Assembly (NCBI GenBank): GCA_964564625.1
Contig: CAZMBE010000004.1
Location: forward strand, 1-64,000
Origin: UBA2185 sp964564625
GTDB taxonomy: Bacteria; Desulfobacterota; Syntrophia; Syntrophales; UBA2185
DNA length: 64,000 nt
Direction of reading: 5' to 3'
In this document: piece after piece, positions 50,748-58,913 of the stretch
How the letters are laid out: each line of letters begins with the position of its first letter
How positions within the stretch are numbered: position 1 is the stretch's first letter
Notes under the pieces: model-generated
The model's database searches: none
Told to the model about the DNA's origin: nothing
Seen by the model: the letters and a program-made list of their open reading frames with translations, nothing else
Position numbers and translations under genes: made by a program

Positions 50748-52817
50748 TTATAACTCCACCATACCCAATGAACTAATATTTACATCATGTGTAATCTCAT
50801 TATGAGAAAGGACAATAATATTAGGGAAGAACCTTTCCAATATTTTTTTTACATGAATTCTTATTTTCGGAGAACAGAGGACGATTGGCTGAAGTCCTCT
50901 TGTCGTGAAAGTTCCGACAAATTTCTGAAGATTGCCTATAATCTTCTGTATCAAGTTGGGATCCGCGATAAGGTACGACTCATGGTCGGTATGCTGGATG
51001 GCACCGCTTATACGATCTTCAATCTCCGGTGAGAGCATCACGACAGAAATGTTCCCCCTGTCATCCTTGTACTGTTTTGATATTGTGCGTGCCAATGCTT
51101 GTCTTACATAACTCGTTAACAGATCGACATTTTTAGTGATTGGTACATAGTCCGCCAGAGTTTCCAGTATGGTCAGGAGATCTCGCACGGAAACGCGCTC
51201 CTTCAAGAGTCGTTGCAATACCTTCTGAAGAGTTCCGATCTGGATGACGCTGGGAACGAGTTCCTCAACTACTTTCGGATAGCTAATCGCTAAATTGTCC
51301 AATAGCGAGCGGACTTCATCCCTGCCCAACAACTCGTCGGCATGTGACTTGATTATTTCTGTCAAATGAGTGGTAATAATGGTTGCACAGTCAACAACAA
51401 CGACTCCCCTTGCCTGAATATTTTCTTTTTCTTTCTCGTTAACCCAGACCGCAGGCAAGCCAAAGGCTGGTTCTTTCGTCGGCATTCCCTTTATGACAAC
51501 TCCCTTTTCCTCGGGAGTTATGGCAAGCCAGTAGCCTGGCATCAGCTCACCCCTTGTTATTTCTACACCTTTCAGCAACAACAAATATTCGTTAGGCTTC
51601 AATTGGAGATTGTCCCTGATATGAATGGCCGGTATAATAAAACCCATGTCCGTAGCCAGTTGCTTCCGCAATGACTTAATTCTCTGGAGCAGTTCACCGC
51701 CTTGTGTTGCATCGACAAGGGGTATAAGACCATAACCAACCTCAAGTTCCATTAAATCAAGGGCCAAAAGTTTTTCTACGGACTCTTTCGGCACAACAGC
51801 GGGCGCCTCCCCTTTTATCTCTTCTTTCTTCTTTGCAAACTTAAAAAGATTATACGCCAATGCACCACTGATTAGAGAAATAATGATGAAAGGAACCTTC
51901 GGCATACCTGGGATCATACCGAATATGAAAAGCATGACTGACGCCGTGGCAATCGCTTTCGGCTGAACGAAAAGCTGCCCCGTAAGATCGGCGCCGAGAT
52001 TAGAGGATGAAGTGGACCTCGTCACAAGCATACCGGCGGCGGTTGATACAATCAAGGCAGGAACCTGGGTAACAAGCCCGTCACCGATGCTAAGGAGAGT
52101 ATAATTACAGGCTGCATCCGCAACCTGCATGCCCTGCTGCAGAACACCGATGATCAACCCACCCACAACATTGATCAGTATGATCACAATACCGGCGATA
52201 GCATCACCCCTGACAAATTTGCTTGCCCCATCCATTGCCCCATAGAAGTCGGCTTCTCTTTCAATCTCTGACCTCCTCCTGCGGGCATCCGCTTCTGTAA
52301 TCAGACCTGCATTGAGATCTGCGTCAATGCTCATCTGTTTACCCGGCATGGCATCCAGAGTAAACCGAGCGGCGACTTCCGCGATTCTTGTAGCGCCCTT
52401 GGTAATAACAACAAAATTAATCAGGGTTAGAACAAAGAATACAATCAAACCGACAATATAATTCCCACCGACAACAAATGTTCCAAATGCCTTGATAACC
52501 TGGCCGGCAGCAGCGGTCCCTTCATTTCCATGAAGCAGAATCAGTCGTGTAGACGCTACATTCAGAGATAACCGAAGGAGGGTTACCGTGAGCAGAATGG
52601 AAGGAAACACAGATAAATCCAAAGGTCTCATCACATACATGGACATGAGTAGAATGACGATGGAAATAGTAATGTTGAAAGAAAGCAGCAAGTCCAGCAA
52701 GAACGTCGGGAGCGGTACGATCATGATGATAAGTACACCAATCACGCCGACAGCCAGGATTGCCGTCCCGCTTTTTTCCCATCCGCGAAGAGATTCTGTA
52801 TTCACGTACGTTGTCAT
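50748..52817 (-). CDS. flhA: Flagellar export gate protein FlhA
   Basis: The 689-residue export-gate component has eight transmembrane helices in the first half (for example VGVIGVLIIMIVPLPTFLLD; YIVGLIVFFVLTLINFVVIT) and the cytoplasmic FHIPEP region: LDAMPGKQMSIDADLNAGLI with DADLNAG. The large C-terminal cytoplasmic domain (about 360-689) binds chaperone-substrate complexes. It starts 19 bases after flhB and is complete. Length and motifs are normal. Confidence 0.97.
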   Translation of the reverse strand: MTTYVNTESLRGWEKSGTAILAVGVIGVLIIMIVPLPTFLLDLLLSFNITISIVILLMSMYVMRPLDLSVFPSILLTVTLLRLSLNVASTRLILLHGNEGTAAAGQVIKAFGTFVVGGNYIVGLIVFFVLTLINFVVITKGATRIAEVAARFTLDAMPGKQMSIDADLNAGLITEADARRRRSEIEREADFYGAMDGASKFVRGDAIAGIVIILINVVGGLIIGVLQQGMQVADAACNYTLLSIGDGLVTQVPALIVSTAAGMLVTRSTSSSNLGADLTGQLFVQPKAIATASVMLFIFGMIPGMPKVPFIIISLISGALAYNLFKFAKKKEEIKGEAPAVVPKESVEKLLALDLMELEVGYGLIPLVDATQGGELLQRIKSLRKQLATDMGFIIPAIHIRDNLQLKPNEYLLLLKGVEITRGELMPGYWLAITPEEKGVVIKGMPTKEPAFGLPAVWVNEKEKENIQARGVVVVDCATIITTHLTEIIKSHADELLGRDEVRSLLDNLAISYPKVVEELVPSVIQIGTLQKVLQRLLKERVSVRDLLTILETLADYVPITKNVDLLTSYVRQALARTISKQYKDDRGNISVVMLSPEIEDRISGAIQHTDHESYLIADPNLIQKIIGNLQKFVGTFTTRGLQPIVLCSPKIRIHVKKILERFFPNIIVLSHNEITHDVNISSLGMVEL

Positions 52818-52835
52818 GTTTCCTCTATACCGTTA

Positions 52836-53900
52836 CTATTTTTCTTTCAGGCCATACACATATGCCAGTACTTCAGCAACGGCCTTATATAAATTTTTCG
52901 GTATTGCCTCGTCTACCTTTACCATCTTATACAATACGCGTGCCAAAGGTTTATTCTCAATAACGCGCACATTGTTTTCTCTGGCAATCTCTCTTATTCT
53001 CTCCGCAACAAACCCGGCACCCTTGGCAACAACAACAGGTGCAAACATCTTTCTTTGGTCATACTGCAACGCCACCGCAATATGATCAGGGTTTGTAATC
53101 ACCACATCCGCCTTGGGAACCTGGGCCATCATCCTCTTTCTCGCCATTTCTCTCTGAATACGTCTGACTCTTGCCTTGATAAGGGGATCTCCATCTGTTT
53201 GCTTATATTCATCCTTTATCTCCTGCTTGGACATTTTGAGTCCTTTTTCATGTTCCCAGCGCTGATATGCATAATCAAGAACAGCAAGAACAATTAAAAC
53301 CCATGAAGTTCTCAGGATAATATTGAAAGAAATCCGCCCAATATACACCATTATTTCTCCGACACTTTTATCCATCAGGGAGGGAAGATTTTCCAATTCA
53401 CTTGCCACCGTCACATAGGCAACATAGCCCACAATGCATAGCTTAAGGGTGTTCTTTGCCAACTCCGCAAATGACTTGATGGAAAATAATCTCGTAAATC
53501 CCTTGATCGGATTTATCTTAGAAAATTTTGGTTCCAGTGATTCCGCAGAAACTACAAAACCCACCTGGATAAGGTTGGCAAAAAGACCTGCCACAAGAAC
53601 TGTCAGGAGAAGTGGCGCGATAAGAATAAAAAACTCATATAACCAGCCCACGGCGAGAGTCTGAATGTTGTTGTTATCGATGAGTAATGTTCCTGAATCT
53701 TTTAGAAAACCACTTAGCAGACCCATCATCTTTTTGACCAGGCGACCGGAGTCAAAATAAAAATATATTAAAGAGGCTAACAGTATCGTAACGGAGGCTA
53801 CCTCCTGGCTTCTGGCAACCTGCCCTTTCTTTCGTGCCTCTTCACGCCGCTTCGGCGTCGCTTGCTCTGTTTTTTCCTGATCTTTATCGTTTTCTGCCAT
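52836..53900 (-). CDS. flhB: Flagellar export switch protein FlhB
   Basis: The 354-residue membrane protein switches export from rod/hook to filament substrates. The N-terminus KTEQATPKRREEARKKGQVA is diagnostic, four TM helices follow, and the self-cleavage motif reads NPDH (VVITNPDHIAVALQYD) rather than NPTH, a tolerated variant. The C-terminal cytoplasmic domain ends VLYKMVKVDEAIPKNLYKAV. Related to the FlhB-like protein at 43499. It lies between fliR and flhA. Confidence 0.96.
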   Translation of the reverse strand: MAENDKDQEKTEQATPKRREEARKKGQVARSQEVASVTILLASLIYFYFDSGRLVKKMMGLLSGFLKDSGTLLIDNNNIQTLAVGWLYEFFILIAPLLLTVLVAGLFANLIQVGFVVSAESLEPKFSKINPIKGFTRLFSIKSFAELAKNTLKLCIVGYVAYVTVASELENLPSLMDKSVGEIMVYIGRISFNIILRTSWVLIVLAVLDYAYQRWEHEKGLKMSKQEIKDEYKQTDGDPLIKARVRRIQREMARKRMMAQVPKADVVITNPDHIAVALQYDQRKMFAPVVVAKGAGFVAERIREIARENNVRVIENKPLARVLYKMVKVDEAIPKNLYKAVAEVLAYVYGLKEK

Positions 53901-54013
53901 GAATCTATAGTTGCTTGCCTTCTTCAGTCTGTATGAAAAAAACTACCTTACAATCACCCCATCAATTGAGTAATGCAGGCAGAATTAATGACGCTGTAGT
54001 CAAAAAACTGTCT

Positions 54014-54784
54014 TCACATGAGTCTGAGAAGTGAGATAATTTCCCCCTCAAGATTGGTAAAGTAACTTCCCAAGACTCTAAAAAATACTGGCAATGTAAT
54101 TCCTACACTGATAAGCCCTATTGCTATCTGCAGAGGAAACCCGACGATAAATATGTTAATCTGGGGGACTGTCCTTGCGATCAGGCCCATACCGACACTG
54201 GTAAATAACAACACTGCTATTATGGGGGCACCCGTTTTGATGGCAACTTCCAGCATATTCTTCACAAAAACAACTATGACTTGTATCAACTCACCAGAAA
54301 AATGAAACCCTAAGGGGGGAATTATCCGGAAACTCTCTGCGATGGAGTATAAAAAAATGTGGTGGCCATTCAAAATCAGGAATACCAGCATTGCAATAAG
54401 ATACTGAAACTGAGCGATGATGGAAACCTGTTCATTATTGACGGGATCAATCACATTCACAATTGCAAAGCCCATTTGAAACCCTATGAGCTGTCCGGCA
54501 AGCTGAATTCCGTCGAATATCAGCCTTCCGATGAAACCTATCATGACGCCAATCATAATCTCCCCCGCCATCCTGAACACGAGGGAAAAAATATCGGCAC
54601 TGAGTCTCCATGCAGCTGCCTGCACTGACGGAAACATAAGTAACGTAATGAGAAGAGATAGTCCTGCCTTAATCCTGAAGGGAACGATCCTGTCTCCCAA
54701 TATGGGGATCGTAATAATCATGGCACTCACCCGGAGTAGAATGAGAATGAATATTTCTGCCTGTTCGGTTGTTATGTAGGGCAT
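54014..54784 (-). CDS. fliR: Flagellar export protein FliR
   Basis: The 256-residue inner-membrane export protein has about six transmembrane segments (for example FILILLRVSAMIITIPILGD; MVFLILNGHHIFLYSIAESF). SFRIIPPLG and GLIARTVPQINIFIVGFPLQ are FliR family signatures. It starts 126 bases from fliQ, a gap containing repeat R1c. It forms the core export gate with FliP and FliQ. Complete. Confidence 0.95.
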   Translation of the reverse strand: MPYITTEQAEIFILILLRVSAMIITIPILGDRIVPFRIKAGLSLLITLLMFPSVQAAAWRLSADIFSLVFRMAGEIMIGVMIGFIGRLIFDGIQLAGQLIGFQMGFAIVNVIDPVNNEQVSIIAQFQYLIAMLVFLILNGHHIFLYSIAESFRIIPPLGFHFSGELIQVIVVFVKNMLEVAIKTGAPIIAVLLFTSVGMGLIARTVPQINIFIVGFPLQIAIGLISVGITLPVFFRVLGSYFTNLEGEIISLLRLM

Positions 54785-54840
54785 ATTTCAAATTGAAAAT
54801 CCCGATTCATGGTTCCCCTGCCGGTGTGTTGAAAAAAAAG

Positions 54841-54904
54841 GCCAGGAGTTCACATGCTCGACAATTTTTCCTAGCACTTCACTCGAGCCCTTGAACCCTT
54901 GAGA
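54841..54904. repeat. Dispersed repeat R1, copy c
   Basis: Read on the minus strand it runs TCAAGGGTTCAAGGGCTCGA, GTGAAGTGCTAGGAAAAATT, GTCGAGCATGTGAA, aligning with 6845-6900 at most positions. It lies between fliQ and fliR within the operon and leaves no disruption. Confidence 0.65.
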
Positions 54905-54910
54905 GACCTT

Positions 54911-55180
54911 CTACCTGACATACGACGAAAAATTGGAAAATATAGAATGGGTATACGATATCATTATATTAAGCATCCACGGTAATGCCACAATGAGCGC
55001 AATTAACACGGCCACTATTTTAGGAACAAAGACCAACGTCATTTCCTGAATCTGCGTTACGGCCTGGAAGATGCTGATCGCGAGCCCGACGGCCAAACCA
55101 ATAAGCAGCATAGGTGCCGAGACCAGAAGCGTTACTTTAATCGTCTCAACGGCGATACCCATTACGAAATCAGTAGACAT
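54911..55180 (-). CDS. fliQ: Flagellar export protein FliQ
   Basis: The 89-residue export-gate subunit has two transmembrane helices (VSAPMLLIGLAVGLAISIFQ; VAVLIALIVALPWMLNIMIS) joined by the conserved loop AVTQIQEMTLVFVPKI. Length is the family norm. It lies 70 bases after fliP. Its C-terminal tail, YTHSIFSNFSSYVR, is typical. Forms the helical FliPQR complex. Confidence 0.96.
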   Translation of the reverse strand: MSTDFVMGIAVETIKVTLLVSAPMLLIGLAVGLAISIFQAVTQIQEMTLVFVPKIVAVLIALIVALPWMLNIMISYTHSIFSNFSSYVR

Positions 55181-55250
55181 TCACAGAATCCCCTCTCTTT
55201 TTTGCGCACATACAGGCATTTACGGGTGTGAATACGCATCTATAACCAAT

Positions 55251-56036
55251 TTATAAAGTTCCAAAACTTTGAACCAGTGATCCAACAATTAGATACCAAC
55301 CATCAACCAGGACGAACAGGAGTAATTTAAAGGGAAGACTCACCATAATAGGGGGGAGCATAAGCATTCCCATGGAAAGAAGCACACTGGCAATCACCAT
55401 ATCTAACACGAGAAAGGGCATATATATTAAGAACCCGATCTGAAAAGCGGTTCTCAATTCACTTATCACAAAGGAAGGAATTAACACGGAAAGGGATATA
55501 TCTGCGGGTGATTCGGGTCTTTTCGCCTTGGAAATTTTTACAAAAAGGGCGAGATCTTTTTCCCTTGTCTGCTTAAGCATAAAATCTCTAATCGGCTGGG
55601 AGCTGAGTTCAAAGGCCTTCTCCCCCGATATTTGTTTGTTGAAATAGGGTTGGAGAGCCTGGGTATTTACCCTTTCCCAGACAGGCGTCATAATAAAAAA
55701 CGTCAGAAAAAGCGACAGGCCTATAATTACCTGATTAGGAGGCAGCTGTTGTGTTCCAAGAGCATGTCTGAGAAGAGAAAATACCACGACAATTCTCGTA
55801 AACGAAGTCAACATGATAAGTATGGAAGGAGCAAGAGCCAATACCGTAAGCAGCATGAGGAGTTTAAGTACCGTCGATACCTGATCCGATTCCCCGGATC
55901 CACCAAGGTTCAGATTGACGGTCGGAATAGGGAGTGGTTCAGCACACACTGATGTGATGCTCAAGGAAAAAAAACAGATGACAATCAGCACACAAGCCGT
56001 ATATTTCTTCATATTTTTAAGGGCCTGCTTACTCAT
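55251..56036 (-). CDS. fliP: Flagellar export protein FliP
   Basis: The 261-residue export-gate protein has a cleavable signal peptide (CVLIVICFFSLSITSVCAEP) and about four transmembrane helices. Family motifs are LLMLLTVLALAPSILIMLTS, RIVVVFSLLRHALGTQQLPP and SFVISELRTAFQIGFLIYMP, with DMVIASVLLSMGMLMLPP. Its start overlaps the fliO stop by 8 bases. A start nine codons downstream is also possible. Confidence 0.96.
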   Translation of the reverse strand: MSKQALKNMKKYTACVLIVICFFSLSITSVCAEPLPIPTVNLNLGGSGESDQVSTVLKLLMLLTVLALAPSILIMLTSFTRIVVVFSLLRHALGTQQLPPNQVIIGLSLFLTFFIMTPVWERVNTQALQPYFNKQISGEKAFELSSQPIRDFMLKQTREKDLALFVKISKAKRPESPADISLSVLIPSFVISELRTAFQIGFLIYMPFLVLDMVIASVLLSMGMLMLPPIMVSLPFKLLLFVLVDGWYLIVGSLVQSFGTL

Positions 56037-56433
56037 TTTCTCTTGGCCCCTTTCTTGTCCTGCCCGAGAGCATCAACTTATTTCTGTACAATGCCAGATT
56101 ATCAAAAACGGACACAGGACCTTTTTTTCCTATCTCAACTTCTTTCAAATGCTCCAGAGATTTGGGGTCAGAAATCGTTGTCAACATGGTAATCTGATTG
56201 TTTGCAATTCCCACGACGATAATATTGCTGAGAACATCCATAAGCATAATGCTGCATTTTGGTCCTATATATCTGGTTGAGATAATTTTAATGAACTTAC
56301 CATCATCGATTCCGGCCCCCCCACCCTTGATAAACTTCTTCAGGAAATACATGGCTGCAATCATAATCCCCAACACGACGGCAAGAGCCGACACCATTGT
56401 AACCAGAGAAGAAAAAAAATCTACTCCACCCAC
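56029..56433 (-). CDS. fliO: Flagellar assembly protein FliO
   Basis: The 134-residue single-pass membrane protein stabilises FliP during assembly. The start is placed at a GTG (56433) with AGGAGGATTACA ahead, just after the fliN stop; an ATG upstream would overlap fliN by 38 bases. TM helix: VSALAVVLGIMIAAMYFLKK. Family block: KIISTRYIGPKCSIMLMDVL and IVVGIANNQITMLTTI. FliO is poorly conserved, but position before fliP is decisive. Confidence 0.88.
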   Translation of the reverse strand: MGGVDFFSSLVTMVSALAVVLGIMIAAMYFLKKFIKGGGAGIDDGKFIKIISTRYIGPKCSIMLMDVLSNIIVVGIANNQITMLTTISDPKSLEHLKEVEIGKKGPVSVFDNLALYRNKLMLSGRTRKGPRENE

Positions 56434-56443
56434 TGTAATCCTC

Positions 56444-56884
56444 CTATTTAAGCTTGCTGACTCTTTCTGCCGGAGAAACAATATCCGTCAGACGCACGCC
56501 AAATTTTTCATTGACTACTACTACTTCACCCTTGGCAATCAATTTCTGATTAATGAATACATCCATCGGCTCACCGGCGAACTTGACCAGTTCAACAACT
56601 GATCCCTGTCCCAATTGAAGAAGCTCTCCTATCAACATCTTGCTTCTGCCCAATTCAACGGTTACGGTAAGGGGAATATCAAGAATAAAATCTATATCTA
56701 TAGCTGCGCTATTTTTTTGTTCAGTTTTTTGAAGTTCTTCAAAATTCGCGGTGCTTACGGCAGTCTTAGGTTTTTTCTTTGATGCCTCCATTTCCTCCTG
56801 AACATCGTCCCATGAGAGAGCCTCGTCACTCTTGTCCCCGGAATCCGTTCCCTTCATAAGGTTGTCTATTTCACTCTGCTCCAT
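56444..56884 (-). CDS. fliN: Flagellar motor switch protein FliN
   Basis: The 146-residue C-ring protein has an acidic Ser/Lys-rich N-terminus (about 1-55) and the C-terminal SpoA domain (about 68-146): IPLTVTVELGRSKMLIGELL, QLGQGSVVELVKFAGEPMDV, NQKLIAKGEVVVVNEKFGVR. It binds CheY-P indirectly through FliM. Its ATG overlaps the fliM stop by 14 bases. AGAGG precedes it. Confidence 0.96.
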   Translation of the reverse strand: MEQSEIDNLMKGTDSGDKSDEALSWDDVQEEMEASKKKPKTAVSTANFEELQKTEQKNSAAIDIDFILDIPLTVTVELGRSKMLIGELLQLGQGSVVELVKFAGEPMDVFINQKLIAKGEVVVVNEKFGVRLTDIVSPAERVSKLK

Positions 56885-57872
56885 ATTGAATAACCTCTTT
56901 CTTAGTAATGAGATTCCGAATCTGCAAGGCCTTGTTCCCCCTGCATATACCCGGGAATCCTTTAAATTTTCTCATGCCTTCCACGTAGACATCTATGGGA
57001 TCCGAAGCATATTGATCCAGGAGAATTATATCTCCTATTTTGAGATCCCGTACTTCACGGGTTAAAAGGTGTGTACGCCCCAATTGAGCTACCAACTCAA
57101 GTCCAGAGGACATCAGTTCTTCTTTCAAACGTTTCTCCCATTCCTTATCAACCTCAAGCTGGTCACTCTGAAATCCAGCTCTTAATTTTTCCCTGATTGG
57201 TTCCAGGGTTGAGTAAGGAATACATAAAGAAATAATACCGGAGGAATAATCCATTTCCATCTCGAAATTAATCACCACAACAACATCTGTTAAAGGGACA
57301 ATATGTGCGAATTGAGGGTTCACTTCAGATCTTTGATAGGCCATTCTTACATCCAACAAAGTCTTCCACGCTCTTTCCAGATCAAGCAAGGCGCTTAACA
57401 CAACTTTTTTGATAAGATTATTTTCAATTGCAGTGAATTCTCTCCCTTCTACCTTATATGAATCCTTGCCGGAACCTCCAAAGACTATATCTACAAGACT
57501 AAAAATAACTTTTGACTCCACAACAATGACCGCGTTACCTCTTAGGGGATCTATACGGAAGAGATGCATACTGGTGGGAACGGGCAATGTCTTAAGAAAG
57601 TCACCGTACTTTATTGTATCAATGGACAGGGCGGTTACACTGACAACCTTTCTTAGCATTGAGGAAAGAGTAGCTCGGAACATTCTGGCAAACTTCTCGT
57701 TGGTCATCTCGAGGGTAGGCATTCTCCCCCTGATAATCCGATCCTGACTGCTCAAATCATACCGTATGGCAACTGAAGGATCTTCTTCCTTGTGAGATTC
57801 TGTCTCGACTTCACCATCCGATATTCCCTTTAAAAGGGCATCAACTTCTTCCTGTGTTAATATTTGAGACAT
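56871..57872 (-). CDS. fliM: Flagellar motor switch protein FliM
   Basis: The 333-residue C-ring protein begins MSQILTQEEVDALLKGISDG, the CheY-P-binding peptide. The central domain (about 45-235) shows FARMFRATLSSMLRK and VFGGSGKDSYKVEGREFTAI (GGxG). The C-terminal SpoA domain follows: LVAQLGRTHLLTREVRDLKI and GDIILLDQYASDPIDVYVEG. It follows fliL by about 80 bases. All regions present. Confidence 0.97.
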   Translation of the reverse strand: MSQILTQEEVDALLKGISDGEVETESHKEEDPSVAIRYDLSSQDRIIRGRMPTLEMTNEKFARMFRATLSSMLRKVVSVTALSIDTIKYGDFLKTLPVPTSMHLFRIDPLRGNAVIVVESKVIFSLVDIVFGGSGKDSYKVEGREFTAIENNLIKKVVLSALLDLERAWKTLLDVRMAYQRSEVNPQFAHIVPLTDVVVVINFEMEMDYSSGIISLCIPYSTLEPIREKLRAGFQSDQLEVDKEWEKRLKEELMSSGLELVAQLGRTHLLTREVRDLKIGDIILLDQYASDPIDVYVEGMRKFKGFPGICRGNKALQIRNLITKKEVIQYGAE

Positions 57873-57952
57873 GAAAACACCTTATCTTAGTAACGCATTA
57901 GTCTGACTGGGCCGTCCAATCTCGGCAGCGATAAATACTTTAAAAATACCTG

Positions 57953-58441
57953 CTACTGGACCACAAAGTCTGTGAAGTAAACCTTAAGAATCTTTCCACC
58001 AGTTATAAAGCTGTTCAACCGCATCATGATCTCTTCCCGCAGACGCTGTTTCCCGGAAATATCCATGATATCTTTGTAAGACTTTGATGAGAGGAGATCC
58101 AGAACGTTATCTCTCAGTTTCGGTTTCAACTGGTTCAATTCCGCGATACAATTTTTGTCTGAGATGTCCAGTTCGATCATAATCTTCAGGTAACGGTCAG
58201 AACCTCCAGGATCCTGTATGTTGACGATGAAAGGATCCATAGGCCATATTGCTGCTACCGGCGCCTGCTGCTGTTGTTGTTCCTTTTTACCGAAAGCATT
58301 TTTATAATACATGGTCCCGATAACACCTCCCGCCACCACGACCAGTACGGCGACACCTATAATGATCAGTTTTTTGAGAGGCAATTTTTTCTTTTGCGGG
58401 ACCTCTTCCACCACTTTCTCTTCTTTTTCTTCTCTTGCCAT
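57953..58441 (-). CDS. fliL: Basal-body-associated stator protein FliL
   Basis: The 162-residue single-pass protein has a Lys-rich cytoplasmic N-terminus, a TM helix (LIIIGVAVLVVVAGGVIGTM) and a periplasmic domain with IWPMDPFIVNIQDPGGSDRY, LKIMIELDISDKNCI and the terminal VYFTDFVVQ, all typical. It stabilises the stator-rotor contact. A sigma-54 promoter lies 60 bases upstream, so it heads the fliL-fliM-fliN-fliO-fliP-fliQ-fliR-flhB-flhA-flhF-flhG-fliA operon. Confidence 0.95.
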   Translation of the reverse strand: MAREEKEEKVVEEVPQKKKLPLKKLIIIGVAVLVVVAGGVIGTMYYKNAFGKKEQQQQQAPVAAIWPMDPFIVNIQDPGGSDRYLKIMIELDISDKNCIAELNQLKPKLRDNVLDLLSSKSYKDIMDISGKQRLREEIMMRLNSFITGGKILKVYFTDFVVQ

Positions 58442-58500
58442 TTTCTCCTCTCAATCTTCATGAATTTTACTATGATTTCTTGTTCTACAACACTTGTGAT

Positions 58501-58516
58501 AGCAAATAACATACCA
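58501..58516 (-). promoter_or_regulatory. Sigma-54 promoter for the fliL operon
   Basis: On the minus strand, TGGTATG-TTAT-TTGCT keeps the GG and GC 10 bases apart and most of TGGCACG-N4-TTGCA. Start would be near 58490, about 50 bases before fliL. Confidence 0.7.
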
Positions 58517-58812
58517 GAGAAATACACACGGGCCGGAGGATGTCGTACAGAACGGGGAACTCTGATTCACGGGCAAGGGAGTTCAGAATTGTCCGAGACT
58601 CCTGCAAAAAAAAACCCCTTTGAGGAGATTTCGTGTCATCTTTCCGTAGATTTCTTCATCAAATTAATAGTTTCAAAAAATCCGTTGAAAGCGTGATTTT
58701 TTATAAAGAAATTTTCTTGAAAAATATGACCGGTGGGATTGAGAACATTGAACGCCCTTGCAGCCATTTCAACAAGGGAGCTTTTTGACAAATAGTCAGA
58801 AATTTGACAAGA
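58517..58812. other. Gene-free stretch upstream of the fliL promoter
   Basis: About 300 bases with no ORF or RNA gene. It is the likely location of an enhancer for the sigma-54 promoter, but no convincing palindrome was found. Confidence 0.3.
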
Positions 58813-58844
58813 ATGGTAAGGGCTGATGGCTCAGCCCCTACCAT
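58813..58844. terminator. Large hairpin downstream of flgE
   Basis: Fourteen-base arms (ATGGTAAGGGCTGA and TCAGCCCCTACCAT) pair at 13 positions with a TGGC loop, 70 bases after the flgE stop. No T-run follows on either strand, so it could be a factor-dependent terminator, a protective hairpin or a REP element. A perfect 12-bp palindrome, GTAGTATACTAC, abuts it. Confidence 0.5.
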
Positions 58845-58913
58845 GAAGTAGTATACTACACATTCAGGTTTTTGCAAAATATCCCATTAAAGAGTGAGAG
58901 TTAGCAAATGTCT

